64,000 bases of DNA from Globicatella sulfidifaciens DSM 15739 (GTDB lineage: Bacteria; Bacillota; Bacilli; Lactobacillales; Aerococcaceae), in NCBI RefSeq assembly GCF_900167405.1, contig NZ_FUWO01000007.1, forward strand, positions 1-64,000. The letters run 5' to 3'. Positions 18,367 to 28,370 of this stretch are shown here, piece after piece. The notes beneath the pieces were generated by a model, which worked only from the letters and a program-made list of their open reading frames with translations, was not told where the DNA came from and made no database searches. Within the stretch, counting starts at the first letter, position 1; the number at the start of each line of letters is the position of its first letter. Both the position numbers and the translations under genes were made by a program.

Positions 18367-19518
18367 ATGAAACAAGAAATGTTAGCGATGATCTTGGCAG
18401 GGGGCCAAGGAACTCGTTTAGGAGTGCTTACTAAGCAAATCGCCAAACCTGCTGTGCCATTTGGCGGTAAATATCGTATTATCGATTATGCAATGAGTAA
18501 CTGTGTTAACTCTGGCATTAAACGAGTAGGGGTCGTCACTCAGTACCAACCCCTTGAACTAAATGAGCATATTGGCAATGGATCTGCGTGGGGCTTAACT
18601 GGGCGTAATGCTGGAGCGACTATTTTACAACCTTATTCTTCTTCCGATGGTGAAAAATGGTTTAAAGGAACAGCCAATGCTATTTATCAAAATATCTCTT
18701 ATATTGATTCAATTAATCCAGAATATGTTTTGGTCCTTTCAGGCGACCATATTTATAAAATGGATTATTCTGAAATGCTAGAAAATCATAAAGCGAATAA
18801 TGCGACTTTAACCGTAGGGGTTATCCCAGTACCTATTAAAGAAGCTTCACGTTTTGGAATTATGAATACGGACCATGCGAATCGTATTATTGAATTTGAA
18901 GAAAAACCAAAAGAACCAAAAAGCAATTTAGCGTCTATGGGTATCTATATCTTTAATTGGAAAACATTAAGAAGATATTTAGTGGAAGACCAAGCTAAAG
19001 CCCGTGAAATGGAAGATTTTGGTAAAAATGTGATTCCAGCTTATCTAGATAATGGGGAAAATTGTTTTGCTTATCCATTTGAAGGATATTGGAAAGATGT
19101 TGGAACAATTGAAAGTTTATGGGAAGCTAATATGGAAACATTATCTCCAGATCACCCGTTAAACCTTTCAAAAGATGACTGGCGTATCTATACTAATAAT
19201 CCTGTGACACCACCACAATTCATTACAGCAGATGCTAAATTAAATGATTCATTAGTTGTTGACGGTTGTTATGTTGCCGGAGATATCGAACATTCGATTC
19301 TATCACTAAATGTTAAAGTAGGTAAAGGATCTAAAGTAAGTGATTCATTAGTTATGTCAGGTGTTACGATTGGTGAAAATTGTACAGTTGAATATGCGAT
19401 TATTGGTGAGAATGCGGTGATTGCAGATGGTGCTTCAGTGGTAGGGACTAAAGATAAAATTGCTGTTGTAGGGTATGAAGAAGTAATAGGAGGTCCGAAA
19501 AACGATGGTGAAGAATAA
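18367..19518 (+). CDS. glgC: glucose-1-phosphate adenylyltransferase, catalytic subunit
   Basis: GlgC makes ADP-glucose from ATP and glucose-1-phosphate, the committed step of glycogen synthesis. The 383 residues include the nucleotide-binding [11 protein letters not shown] (about 12-22). They also include [23 protein letters not shown] (about 119-134), EEKPKEPKS (about 179-187) and a C-terminal left-handed beta-helix with [13 protein letters not shown]. It works with GlgD. Its reading frame overlaps glgD by 14 nt. Local Shine-Dalgarno pairing is weak unless the upstream hairpin forms. Confidence 0.95.
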   Translation: MKQEMLAMILAGGQGTRLGVLTKQIAKPAVPFGGKYRIIDYAMSNCVNSGIKRVGVVTQYQPLELNEHIGNGSAWGLTGRNAGATILQPYSSSDGEKWFKGTANAIYQNISYIDSINPEYVLVLSGDHIYKMDYSEMLENHKANNATLTVGVIPVPIKEASRFGIMNTDHANRIIEFEEKPKEPKSNLASMGIYIFNWKTLRRYLVEDQAKAREMEDFGKNVIPAYLDNGENCFAYPFEGYWKDVGTIESLWEANMETLSPDHPLNLSKDDWRIYTNNPVTPPQFITADAKLNDSLVVDGCYVAGDIEHSILSLNVKVGKGSKVSDSLVMSGVTIGENCTVEYAIIGENAVIADGASVVGTKDKIAVVGYEEVIGGPKNDGEE

Positions 19519-20647
19519 ATTATGTGCGATTGTTAACTTAACAGAAAATGAAGATCAATTAAAACCGTTAACCCATCTTCGCCCGATTGCGGCCCTGCCA
19601 TTTGCAGGTCGTTACCGGGTAGTGGACTTCTCTTTATCGAGTATTGCTCATGCAGAAATTGATTCCTGTGCGTTATTTATTTCAGAGTCTGGACGTGCGG
19701 TATATGACCATATTCGTTCAGGTGACTCATGGAATTTTGACTCACAAATTACCGGTGGGATTTTTACATTTTCTCAACAAAATTGGAAATTACGCCATTT
19801 ACGAGAGCGTGGTAAGGGTGATTTCTATGATAATCATCGTATCTTTATGAAACGTAGCCATGCAGAGTATGTTTTTGTTTCAGGATCAAAAATGATTAGC
19901 AATGTGGATATTCGAGCGGTTTACAAGCATCATATCGATAGCGAAGCCGATATCACAGCAGTTTATAAACCTGTTATTTTAGATAAAGTTCGAGACTATA
20001 CTGTTGACATGAATCTTAAATTAGATGAATATGGGCAATTGGTAGACGTAGTACCACTAAAAGAAGCGAGTGTGGGTGAGAAAGTCAATATGAGCTTAAA
20101 TATGTATATTTTAAGTGTTGATAAAATGAACGAGATTATTCAACGAGCAGAAGCGGAAGGCAATTATCAAGAAGTTGATAGTTTAATTGAAGAATGCTTA
20201 TTGGATTATACTGTCAATGTATATGAATATACTGGTTATTCAGCTAATGTCGAAACGACGGATCGTTTCTATCAAGCGAATATGGATATGTTAGACCGCT
20301 CTAAATTCAATTCATTATTCTATACGAGTCAACCAATATTAACCAAGATTAAAAATGGTGTACCAAGCTACTATGATAATGATTCAAAAGTAACGGAATC
20401 GATTATTGGTACAGGGGTTAGAATTGATGGTGAAGTGACGCGTTCAGTTATTAATCGTAAGGTATATGTCCACAAGGATGCTGTAGTGAAAGAAAGTCTG
20501 ATTTTCCAAGGAACAACAATCGGGGAAGGTGCACAAGTGGAATATGCCATTGTTGATAAAGCATGTACGATTAAACCAGGTGCTAAAGTAATTGGGACGC
20601 CGGATAATATTAAAGTGATTGGCAAAAATACAGTAGTAGAAGCGTAG
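19505..20647 (+). CDS. glgD: glucose-1-phosphate adenylyltransferase subunit GlgD
   Basis: GlgD is the regulatory partner of GlgC in Firmicutes. It is a paralogue that keeps the nucleotidyltransferase and beta-helix folds but lacks the catalytic loop; here the GGxGTRL motif is replaced by [20 protein letters not shown] (about 25-44). It has 380 residues. AGGAGG (19488-19493) lies inside glgC. The start overlaps the glgC end, pointing to coupled, equimolar translation. The hetero-oligomer controls the response to glycolytic effectors. Confidence 0.92.
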   Translation: MVKNKLCAIVNLTENEDQLKPLTHLRPIAALPFAGRYRVVDFSLSSIAHAEIDSCALFISESGRAVYDHIRSGDSWNFDSQITGGIFTFSQQNWKLRHLRERGKGDFYDNHRIFMKRSHAEYVFVSGSKMISNVDIRAVYKHHIDSEADITAVYKPVILDKVRDYTVDMNLKLDEYGQLVDVVPLKEASVGEKVNMSLNMYILSVDKMNEIIQRAEAEGNYQEVDSLIEECLLDYTVNVYEYTGYSANVETTDRFYQANMDMLDRSKFNSLFYTSQPILTKIKNGVPSYYDNDSKVTESIIGTGVRIDGEVTRSVINRKVYVHKDAVVKESLIFQGTTIGEGAQVEYAIVDKACTIKPGAKVIGTPDNIKVIGKNTVVEA

Positions 20648-20656
20648 GTGTAGTTC

Positions 20657-22105
20657 ATGACAATGAAAGTATTATTCGCTTCGGGAGAAGCAGCACCGTT
20701 TTTTAAAACGGGAGGATTAGGTGATGTTGCCTATGCTTTACCTAAAGAACTAGCTAAGCAAGGTGTCGATATTCGCGTTGTATTACCTAATTATGTGCAA
20801 ATGCCACAAGAATATAAAGAACAATTAGAAGAAAGCCGTCATTTTAGATTTCAATTAGGTGAGAAAAATGTTTATTGCGGAATTAAATCACTGAAATTAG
20901 AAGGTGTAACCTATTATTTTATTGACAATTTAAGTTATTTTGATCGTCGTTCATTGTATGGTGAATGGGATGATGGGGAGCGATTTGGCTATTTCTCTAC
21001 TGCGATTATTGAAATGTTAGAAGTAATTGATTGGATTCCAGATATTGTTCATTGTAATGATTGGCATACAGCAATGGTACCAGTGTTATTAGTGGACCGT
21101 TATCATTGGAAAAATCGTTTGCGTCATATTCGTAAAGTTTTCACCATTCATAATTTACGCTTTCAAGGGATATTTGAACCAAGCATTTTACCGAATGTTT
21201 TTGGAACAGGTTATAATACCTATACTCATGATGGTTTACAATGGAAAGATTGCGTAAACTTTATGAAAGGAGCGATTAATTTTTCCGATATTGTGACAAC
21301 GGTAAGTCCCACTTATGCCAAAGAAATTATGACACCAGAATTTGGTGAACAATTAGAAGGCGCCTTACTTTATAATCAATGGAAAGTTCGCGGGATTATT
21401 AACGGGATTGATTATGATATTAATAATCCTGAAACAGACCCATTAATTCCTTATCATTTTAATGTTGATGACTTATCAGGTAAAAAAGCGAATAAGCAAG
21501 CATTACAAGAAAGTGTTGGTTTACCAGTACGCGACGATGTTCCGATTATTGGGATGGTTTCACGGTTAACGGATCAAAAAGGATTCCAATTAATTGAAGA
21601 ACGTTTAGAAGAATTACTCAGTCAAGCTGAAGTTCAAATCGTTTTATTGGGTACGGGTGAGGCTCGCTTTGAACATTCGTTTAGATATTTCGAACAAAAA
21701 TATCCTGATAAAATGAAAAGTTTAATCAAATTTGACTTAAAAACAGCACAATTAATTTATGCTGGTAGTGATATGTTTTTAATGCCAAGTGCCTTTGAGC
21801 CATGTGGTCTGTCACAAATGATGTCGATGCGTTATGGTACTTTGCCTATTGTTCATGAAACAGGCGGATTGAAAGATACGGTCCAGCCATATAATCAATA
21901 TACAGGAGAAGGCACTGGATTTAGCTTTAATGGCTTTAATAGTTGGAACTTATTATCCACAATTTATCGTGCATTAACCGTGTATTATCAGCGACCTGAT
22001 CATTGGGCTGGTTTAGTTCGTCAAGCGATGGAAAAAGACTTTAGTTGGCAACAACCAACTCAGCAGTATTTAGATATTTATCGTAGCTTATTGAAAGAAG
22101 GATGA
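20657..22105 (+). CDS. glgA: glycogen synthase
   Basis: This GT5 glycosyltransferase extends alpha-1,4-glucan from ADP-glucose. It has 482 residues. The KTGGLGDV motif near residue 16 binds ADP-glucose. HCNDWHTAMVPV (about 132-143) and the C-terminal PSAFEPCGLSQM (about 376-387) mark the active site. It sits 9 nt after glgD. No glgP or glgX follows, so degradation genes must lie elsewhere. Terminator-like hairpins follow at 22100 and 22198. Confidence 0.95.
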   Translation: MTMKVLFASGEAAPFFKTGGLGDVAYALPKELAKQGVDIRVVLPNYVQMPQEYKEQLEESRHFRFQLGEKNVYCGIKSLKLEGVTYYFIDNLSYFDRRSLYGEWDDGERFGYFSTAIIEMLEVIDWIPDIVHCNDWHTAMVPVLLVDRYHWKNRLRHIRKVFTIHNLRFQGIFEPSILPNVFGTGYNTYTHDGLQWKDCVNFMKGAINFSDIVTTVSPTYAKEIMTPEFGEQLEGALLYNQWKVRGIINGIDYDINNPETDPLIPYHFNVDDLSGKKANKQALQESVGLPVRDDVPIIGMVSRLTDQKGFQLIEERLEELLSQAEVQIVLLGTGEARFEHSFRYFEQKYPDKMKSLIKFDLKTAQLIYAGSDMFLMPSAFEPCGLSQMMSMRYGTLPIVHETGGLKDTVQPYNQYTGEGTGFSFNGFNSWNLLSTIYRALTVYYQRPDHWAGLVRQAMEKDFSWQQPTQQYLDIYRSLLKEG

Positions 22106-22197
22106 TTAAACTGAAAAGTTTTAAATCATCGCTCAATTTAGAAGTCTTTATTGTCGTGTACGTAGTAAAAACTATATAGATCATGTCAAGATAAACT

Positions 22198-22235
22198 AGT
22201 CGAGTAGTAACGGTAGTTGCTATTCGGCTTTTTTG
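22198..22235 (+). terminator. terminator of the glycogen operon
   Basis: AGTCGAGTAG pairs with CTATTCGGCT (with G-T pairs), followed by six T. A second hairpin without a T run (GATGATT..AATCATC, 22101-22133) overlaps the glgA stop codon. Confidence 0.7.
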
Positions 22236-22743
22236 TCATGAAAATCCTAGTTGTATTGAAGATGGATAAAGTCTACTTGAAGAGATAGAAGGAAGTGTTG
22301 CTAAGAAATCAGCTTTTCTAAAGATTATTTTGTACAAATACCGTACTAGACTATGTAGATGGAGGTAGTTAGATTATTGTCGGATGATAAAGTAAAAAGA
22401 GAGGATTAAATTTAATTAAATTTGATATGTCAAATCCTACAAGGACTATTAATACTTTAAAAAATCGAAAAAGTGAGCAAGAAGTGAAATCCATACGATT
22501 TTCTACTTCTTGCCCACTCAATTACTGAGTTTTTAATTAGCAATCAGTGACTTGACTGCATACCTAACTCATAAAAAGCAGTAGATACAACTTTCCACTC
22601 GCGATATTTTTAGCAGATGCAACCTAACAAATTATGATTATTTTGCTGAGCAACCAGAGGTTAAAAACATTGAGACTTAAACTAAAAATAAAAGTTACAA
22701 TAAGATTACCCTATTTGTTGCACGTAATTTTTATACTAAAAGC
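22236..22743. other. 508-bp intergenic region
   Basis: Apart from the repeat at 22468-22522, I see no gene. The sequence is AT-rich with scattered stops in all frames. Confidence 0.45.
22468..22522. repeat. intergenic repeat family, core only
   Basis: GAGCAAGAAGTGAAATC...GATTTTCTACTTCTTGCCCACTC. The two CTTCTTGC arms pair, making a hairpin of the same kind as at 35.2 kb. Confidence 0.65.
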
Positions 22744-23511
22744 TTAAATATTATAATATGGGGTTTCTTTTCTTGCTTTAATATGATGTTTAGCATCATT
22801 GGCACGTTTAACCAAATCAGCAAAAATAGCTAAACTTTGTTCATTATTTTTCAGTGCATTCAATTCAGGATGCCATTGTAACCCTAAAATACTCTGATTG
22901 TTTTCAAATAATTCAATCGCCTCAACGACTTTATCTTGACTCCAAGCCGATACGGTTAATCCGTCTGCGACATCTTTAATGACTTGGTGATGGAAAGAAT
23001 TCACATAGTCGCCTGTTTGAAAGATTTTAGCAATATGTGATTTTTCTTTTACAGCGATAGAATGAGTTGGATGATGGGGCTTTGTTTTTTGCACATGTTG
23101 AATGGTAATGTCTTTGTTTTCAGATAAATCCTGATAAAGTGATCCGCCTAAAACTACGTTAATTAATTGTAAACCACGACAAATGCCTAAAATCGGTTTT
23201 TGTTGTTTCATTGCTTCTTTTAACAATAAGATTTCGCTACGATCACGTTCTGGGGACGTAGGGCCAATGACCATTCGCGGTTCTTCATTATATAATTTAG
23301 GTGATACGTCTTCACCACCAGTTAATAATAAGCCATCTACAATAGAAATCAACTCTTCAGCATTATCTGTGTCCATGATGGGTAAGATAATAGGTGAGCC
23401 ACCTACTTTTTCGATAGCTTTGCTAAAACCCAAAGGCGAATAATTAACATTAAAGGGTTGTGCACTAGATAATAATGAAATATTTCCGGTGATACCGATT
23501 ACTGGTTTCAT
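22744..23511 (-). CDS. gamma-glutamyl-gamma-aminobutyrate hydrolase family protein (class I glutamine amidotransferase-like)
   Basis: The 255-residue peptidase C26 protein cleaves gamma-glutamyl amides, such as gamma-glutamyl-GABA in the PuuD branch. The nucleophile cysteine is in KPILGICRGLQLINV (about 108-122). The histidine and glutamate of the triad are in LQWHPELN (about 218-225). LLLTGGEDVSPKLY is the family signature at about 60-73. The ATG is preceded by AAGGAGG on the minus strand. It is transcribed alone. The exact substrate cannot be read from the sequence. Confidence 0.88.
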   Translation of the reverse strand: MKPVIGITGNISLLSSAQPFNVNYSPLGFSKAIEKVGGSPIILPIMDTDNAEELISIVDGLLLTGGEDVSPKLYNEEPRMVIGPTSPERDRSEILLLKEAMKQQKPILGICRGLQLINVVLGGSLYQDLSENKDITIQHVQKTKPHHPTHSIAVKEKSHIAKIFQTGDYVNSFHHQVIKDVADGLTVSAWSQDKVVEAIELFENNQSILGLQWHPELNALKNNEQSLAIFADLVKRANDAKHHIKARKETPYYNI

Positions 23512-23760
23512 GAAGTTCCTCCTTGTAATATATATATAAATATAAAATGTTAAAATTATTCTTTCATTATAACGTATTAAAGCTTTTACGCAACCTTTAA
23601 AAAAATTGTAATGAAAATTTGTGAAATAACGGGCTCAGAATAGCTGTTGTTAAATGAAAGTGATGGTTTCATTTACCAAAGTAATAATCGATAAACTTGT
23701 ATAAATAATCATTATTAATTACAATGAAACTACATTGATAAAATTGAGAGGATGTTACAG

Positions 23761-24120
23761 ATGAAATTAGTTGTTTCGGAAGCAGCTCAGGCATGGTATG
23801 CAGAGGAAATGGGGTTAACCCCCACGACTGGTATTCGCTTTTTTGGGAAAGTCTATGGCAATTCACCAGTTCATGAGAATTTTTCTTTAGGGATGGAGGT
23901 AGCCGAACCAAGCCGACCTTTAGTCATGACTGAAGTAAAGGGAACTAAATTTTTTATTGAAGAAAGTGATGAATGGTATTTTGATGGTTATGATTTTTAT
24001 GTAGACTATGATGAAAAATTACAAGAACCAACTTATCATTATGAGCCAGCTGCCGGTTCGCATGCACCGCATGCCGATTATATAGTCGATACGACCACTG
24101 GCTCTTCTAAAAAAGACTAA
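23761..24120 (+). CDS. HesB-like (YneR family) protein
   Basis: This 119-residue protein begins MKLVVSEAAQAWYAEEMGL, followed by GIRFFGKVYG and a VKGTKFFIEESD strand, the fold of the HesB/IscA-like YneR group. The cysteines that carry Fe-S clusters in IscA are absent; no cysteine is present in the protein. A scaffold role is therefore unlikely and the function unknown. GAGAGGATG lies before the ATG at 23761. Confidence 0.8.
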   Translation: MKLVVSEAAQAWYAEEMGLTPTTGIRFFGKVYGNSPVHENFSLGMEVAEPSRPLVMTEVKGTKFFIEESDEWYFDGYDFYVDYDEKLQEPTYHYEPAAGSHAPHADYIVDTTTGSSKKD

Positions 24121-24121
24121 G

Positions 24122-24230
24122 TTTAAATAAACCGTCATGTAGTAGTAAGCCAATAGATATTGGAATAAATATCATGTGGAATAGAATTACTATTTAAATA
24201 AACCGTCAACTAGTAGTGAGCTAATAGATT
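24122..24230. repeat. two-copy direct repeat
   Basis: TTTAAATAAACCGTCA followed by TAGTAGT(A/G)AGC(C/T)AATAGAT occurs at about 24122-24159 and again at about 24193-24230, 71 bp apart. It lies between the HesB-like gene and holA. The function is unknown. Confidence 0.7.
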
Positions 24231-24332
24231 TGTGAGTATTAGTTTATAGATATCGTGACTTTTTAATATGAATTCAGAGATACCTAGTATTAGTAAAAAT
24301 AGGTATAATAATTAATAAAAAAGGAGGTTACT

Positions 24333-25352
24333 ATGAAAGTACAAGAGGCAATTAAACAGATCAAGAAGGGAGAGTTTCAACCTAATTATTTATTATTAGG
24401 CTCTGAAAGTTATTTACAATCTACTTTTATGTCAAGTTTGACTGCGGCACTCTCAGCAGCGGATGAGTTAGACGTGATGCATATTGATTTGAATGTCGAT
24501 ACTATACAAGCTGTATTAGACGAAGCCGAGTTATATTCTTTTTTTACAGAATACCGTTTGATTATAGTAGAAAATGTGACCTTCTTAAATGCCCATCCTA
24601 ATCAAAAATTAAGCGATTCTGAACAAAAACAATTAATCGCTTATCTTGATAATCCTAATCCCAATTCGATTGTAGTTTGGCGAGTAAGTGCTGATGAGTT
24701 AGATAAACGTAAAAAAATAACGAAAGCATTTAGTACCAAGTCCACGATTGTTGATGTTGCTGCTATTAAAGAACAGGATGTCAAACGCTATTTAAATTCA
24801 TATATTCAAGAAAATAACTTAAAGATTACCTCTGATGCTTTAAACGAATTATTGAATCGCGTTCAATCCAATTTAAGTACCGCTATGTTGGAAATTGTTA
24901 AATTAAAAAGTTATGCCATCAGTGGGAAAGAGGTATCTATCGACGTGGTTCAACAATTAGTACCACGCGTCTTGGAATCGGATGTATTTGAACTAACCAA
25001 TGCTTTATTAAGCCGAAAAGCAGCAAAGGCTAAGCAAATTTATGATGATTTAATATTGATGAAACATGAACCGATTGCGATTTTGGCCTTGTTAATCTCG
25101 CAGTTTCGTTTAATGCTTCAAGTAAAGTTATTATCAAGTACCGGACAATTAGAACAGAATATTGCCAGCCAACTAGGGGTTCATCCGTACCGTGTGAAAT
25201 TAGCAAGTCAGCTAGCAGTTAAATATTCCCTAAAGGACATCCAAAGATTTTATCAACAATTAATTGAAACGGATTATCAAATGAAGACGGGCATTGGGGA
25301 TAAAGAGATGTATTTTTATTTATTAATGACTCAATTTATGCAAATGAAATGA
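24333..25352 (+). CDS. holA: DNA polymerase III subunit delta
   Basis: HolA is the wrench of the clamp loader, which opens the beta clamp. It has 339 residues. The N-terminal AAA-like part starts with FQPNYLLLGSESYLQSTFMS (about 14-33). The family pattern IIVENVTFL and the collar domain with ILALLISQFRLMLQVKLL (about 249-266) are present. AAGGAGG stands 7 nt before the ATG. It usually neighbours rpsT in Firmicutes, but here it is followed by ddh. Confidence 0.93.
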   Translation: MKVQEAIKQIKKGEFQPNYLLLGSESYLQSTFMSSLTAALSAADELDVMHIDLNVDTIQAVLDEAELYSFFTEYRLIIVENVTFLNAHPNQKLSDSEQKQLIAYLDNPNPNSIVVWRVSADELDKRKKITKAFSTKSTIVDVAAIKEQDVKRYLNSYIQENNLKITSDALNELLNRVQSNLSTAMLEIVKLKSYAISGKEVSIDVVQQLVPRVLESDVFELTNALLSRKAAKAKQIYDDLILMKHEPIAILALLISQFRLMLQVKLLSSTGQLEQNIASQLGVHPYRVKLASQLAVKYSLKDIQRFYQQLIETDYQMKTGIGDKEMYFYLLMTQFMQMK

Positions 25353-25437
25353 AAATAGCCATTGATTTCAAATTAAAACTTGCATTTAAATTAAGAAACG
25401 ATTAGAATTTACTTATAAATTTAATTGAGGTGATTTG

Positions 25438-26421
25438 ATGAACAAAATTAAAATAGGTATTATTGGATATGGCAATCTGGGTCGTGGAGTAGAATTATCT
25501 GTCGCACAACAACCAGATATGGAATTAGTAGGGATTTTTACACGACGTGATCCCCAAACAATTGAGCCACAAGATCCAGTAGTTAAAGTTCATCAAATAA
25601 ATGAAGCACAACATTTTAAAGATAAAATTGATGTTATGATTTTATGTGGGGGATCTGCAACTGATTTGCCTGAACAAACGCCGGAATTTACTCAATGGTT
25701 TAATACCGTCGATAGCTTTGATAATCATGCGGAAATTGCCCAACATTTAGCAAAGGTTAATCAAGTGGCAACAAACGCTGAAAAAGTAAGTGTTATTTCA
25801 ACGGGCTGGGATCCGGGTTTATTTTCATTAAATCGGGTACTCTTTTCATCGATATTAAGCAATCCACATTTTGATACATTTTGGGGCAAGGGGGTATCGC
25901 AAGGTCACTCGGATGCGATTCGTAGAATCGAAGGTGTTCAAGATGCCAAACAATATACGATACCTGTCACAAGTGCCATTGAACACGTACGTTCTGGTCA
26001 ATCTCAGCCCCTTACAGCACGTCAAAAACATCGTCGAGAGTGTTATGTAGTATTAAAAGAAGGGGCGGATGAGCATCTTGTTAGAGAAGCCATCATCACG
26101 ATGCCAAATTATTTTGAACCTTATGAGACGACCGTTCACTTTGTAACTCAAAGGGAATTAGATGAGAAACACTCTGGATTACCTCATGGTGGTTTTGTGG
26201 TAGCCAGTGGTCAAACAGGTGTCGATAATCAACAAGTGATGGAGTTTAAATTAGATTTGGATTCTAACCCTGAATTTACAGCTAGTGTCTTAACTGCTTA
26301 TGCAAGAGCGGCTTATCGATTAGCTAATGAGGGGCAATTTGGTGCTAAAACCGTTCTGGACATTCCAATCGCGTTATTATCGTTTGCCAGTCGTGAGGAA
26401 TTAATTCAATCATTGTTATAA
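25438..26421 (+). CDS. ddh: meso-diaminopimelate D-dehydrogenase
   Basis: Ddh makes meso-diaminopimelate from tetrahydrodipicolinate in one NADPH-dependent step, for lysine and, where used, peptidoglycan. It has 327 residues. The Rossmann motif GIIGYGNLGRGVE is at about 7-19, CGGSATDLPEQTP at about 68-80, and the substrate region STGWDPGLFSLNR at about 120-132. The ATG at 25438 has GAGGTG upstream. A TTG one codon earlier is possible but less likely. It stands alone and ends at a strong terminator. Confidence 0.92.
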   Translation: MNKIKIGIIGYGNLGRGVELSVAQQPDMELVGIFTRRDPQTIEPQDPVVKVHQINEAQHFKDKIDVMILCGGSATDLPEQTPEFTQWFNTVDSFDNHAEIAQHLAKVNQVATNAEKVSVISTGWDPGLFSLNRVLFSSILSNPHFDTFWGKGVSQGHSDAIRRIEGVQDAKQYTIPVTSAIEHVRSGQSQPLTARQKHRRECYVVLKEGADEHLVREAIITMPNYFEPYETTVHFVTQRELDEKHSGLPHGGFVVASGQTGVDNQQVMEFKLDLDSNPEFTASVLTAYARAAYRLANEGQFGAKTVLDIPIALLSFASREELIQSLL

Positions 26422-26431
26422 TATGAAAAAA

Positions 26432-26493
26432 AGATTTCTGTGCTTATAGTCTTCATCAAGTGAATTTGATAGAATAGCACAGAAATCTATTTG
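26432..26493. terminator. bidirectional terminator between ddh and the PEP-regulatory gene
   Basis: AGATTTCTGTGCTAT-type arms (26432-26447 and 26474-26488) form a stem of about 15 bp. They are flanked by A and T runs, serving the convergent genes on both sides. Confidence 0.8.
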
Positions 26494-26504
26494 TTTATGA
26501 ATGA

Positions 26505-27338
26505 TTACCAAGCTTTATTAGTTAATCCTAGTGATTGGACAATAATAGAAGCTGATTCTTCGATACTACGTTCTGCAGTATTCACGACTAAACACCCTAA
26601 TTTTTGATAGAGTTCGCTTGAAAACTTTAACTCTTCATTGACTCGTTCCATAGAGGCATATTTAGTACCTGATGGTAATCCATATTCTTTCATACGATTT
26701 TCGCGATGTAAATTGACTACGGTATCTGAAGTTGTCAATCCAACTATTTTTTTGGGATCAATTTCAAATAAGACTTTAGGAATAGTGTTTTCAGGGATTA
26801 GCGGAAGATTGGCGACTTTATAGCCCATGTTGCCGAGATACATACTTAAAGGGGTTTTACTTGTTCTTGAAATGCCCAGTAAGACAATGTCGGCCTCAAT
26901 TAAACCATTAGGGTCTTTTCCATCATCATAACGCATACAAAACTCCATTGCGCTCACACGTTCAAAATATTCTTCTGATAAATCGTGTTGAGCACCGACT
27001 ATTTTACTGGGTCCTTTGGATGTTCGCTTAGTAATCTCATTAAGAACAGGTTTCATTATATTGAAGTATGTTAATTTATGTTGTACGCAATAATTCTCAA
27101 TATATTCTGCTAACTCGTTATTAACCAAGGTTAATAAGAGGATACCGTTACGCTTTGTCGCTTCTTTTAATATTTCATCTGCAGATTCTTTGTTTGAAAT
27201 AAACATAAATTTATGCAATACTGTAGTAACAGTAGGAAATTGGGCAATGGCTGCTTTGGCTAATTTACTAGCAGTCTCACCAATCGAATCGGAGATAATA
27301 TAAAAATCTATTTTGTTATTTGGGTTTTGTTTTTCCAT
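26505..27338 (-). CDS. pyruvate, water dikinase / PPDK regulatory protein (DUF299 kinase-phosphorylase)
   Basis: The bifunctional ADP-dependent kinase and Pi-dependent phosphorylase reversibly inactivates PEP synthase or pyruvate, phosphate dikinase. It has 277 residues. FYIISDSIGETASKLAKAA (about 12-30) is the family start. The P-loop-like GISRTSKTPLSMYLG (about 155-169) binds ADP, and GLTTSDTVVNLHRENRM follows. AGGAGG lies before the ATG on the minus strand. The dikinase target is not in this window. Confidence 0.92.
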   Translation of the reverse strand: MEKQNPNNKIDFYIISDSIGETASKLAKAAIAQFPTVTTVLHKFMFISNKESADEILKEATKRNGILLLTLVNNELAEYIENYCVQHKLTYFNIMKPVLNEITKRTSKGPSKIVGAQHDLSEEYFERVSAMEFCMRYDDGKDPNGLIEADIVLLGISRTSKTPLSMYLGNMGYKVANLPLIPENTIPKVLFEIDPKKIVGLTTSDTVVNLHRENRMKEYGLPSGTKYASMERVNEELKFSSELYQKLGCLVVNTAERSIEESASIIVQSLGLTNKAW

Positions 27339-27394
27339 TAGGAACCTCCTGAATGATTATTATTTTAACTATACCATAAATGTGAGGGATTTAA

Positions 27395-27883
27395 ATGAAA
27401 AATCATCATCATTGTCGTGATCATGTGCATTATGATGCGCGTGAACAACAATCAGTTAAAGAAATCGTAGCAGATGGCTTAAAAAAATTCAAAGAGGCCG
27501 GTTACAAAAAGACCAAAAAACGTGAAGAAATTTTAACTTTTTTCGCAGAAGAAAACCGTTATATTAGCGCACAAGATGTCCATCAACATATGGTCAAAAA
27601 ATATCCTACGATGAGTTACAATACGACTTATCGTAATCTTTATGATTTCGTTGAAACAGGCTTATTAGAAGGAACAGAATATAATCAAGAACAGATGTTC
27701 CGTATCAGTTGTGGAGCGGATCATCATCACCATCATTTTATCTGTACCAATTGTGGTATTGCGATACCATTAGATGCCTGTCCAATGGATCAAGTAACGA
27801 CCAATTTATCAGATGTTGAAATTGAATGGCATCGATTCGAAATCTTTGGAAAATGCGAAAAATGTAAACACCTAACCAACTAA
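27395..27883 (+). CDS. Fur-family metal-dependent repressor (Zur-like)
   Basis: The 162-residue Fur-family protein has a winged helix at about 28-95 (GYKKTKKREEILTFF, YPTMSYNTTYRNLYDF). Two CxxC pairs form the structural zinc site: CTNC (about 117-120) and CEKC (about 153-156). A histidine cluster GADHHHHHFIC precedes the first pair. The N-terminus is unusually histidine-rich (KNHHHCRDHVH). The C-terminal CxxC and His-rich features suggest zinc or iron sensing, but the metal cannot be settled from sequence. It diverges from the DUF299 gene with a short shared upstream region. Confidence 0.88.
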   Translation: MKNHHHCRDHVHYDAREQQSVKEIVADGLKKFKEAGYKKTKKREEILTFFAEENRYISAQDVHQHMVKKYPTMSYNTTYRNLYDFVETGLLEGTEYNQEQMFRISCGADHHHHHFICTNCGIAIPLDACPMDQVTTNLSDVEIEWHRFEIFGKCEKCKHLTN

Positions 27884-27973
27884 TATTTTCTTTCAATTAG
27901 AACAGTATTCTCACTTGATTTTACACAAAGGTTTCATTATTTTGGGAAATTGTGATATTTTTTCAGGAAATAG

Positions 27974-28001
27974 TTGTAAAGTTTATGAGATTTGATATAA
28001 T
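27974..28001 (+). promoter_or_regulatory. rpsU promoter
   Basis: TTGTAA (27974-27979) and TATAAT (27996-28001) with a 16-nt spacer. Confidence 0.65.
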
Positions 28002-28071
28002 TATAAAAGGACTTATTAGATAAATAATAATCTAAGAAAGGTTACTCAATGCTTGGAGGGAGGGGAATCAT

Positions 28072-28245
28072 ATGTCAAAAACAGTAGTTCGTGATAACGA
28101 ATCATTGGATGACGCTCTTCGTCGCTTCAAACGTAACGTTTCTAAAACAGGTACTTTAAGAGAAGCTCGTAAACGTGAGTTTTACGAAAAACCATCAGTA
28201 AGACGTAAGAAAAAATCAGAAGCAGCTCGTAAACGTAAGTTCTAG
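28072..28245 (+). CDS. rpsU: 30S ribosomal protein S21
   Basis: The 57-residue protein begins [20 protein letters not shown] and ends in the arginine/lysine-rich SEAARKRKF, a full S21. S21 sits near the anti-Shine-Dalgarno region of 16S rRNA. GGAGGGAGGGG stands just upstream of the ATG. It has its own promoter and terminator. Confidence 0.97.
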   Translation: MSKTVVRDNESLDDALRRFKRNVSKTGTLREARKREFYEKPSVRRKKKSEAARKRKF

Positions 28246-28291
28246 AAAACGTCTTGAGCGATATAGACAATTTGATATATCAAAAAGATTT

Positions 28292-28326
28292 AAACACTAC
28301 TCAGTAATGGGTGGTGTTTTTCTTTT
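28292..28326 (+). terminator. rpsU terminator
   Basis: AACACTACTCA pairs with TGGGTGGTGTT, followed by TTTCTTTT. Confidence 0.85.
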
Positions 28327-28370
28327 ATTGGGAGTGTTATTTTTATTACGATATTTTTTCTATCGATTAA

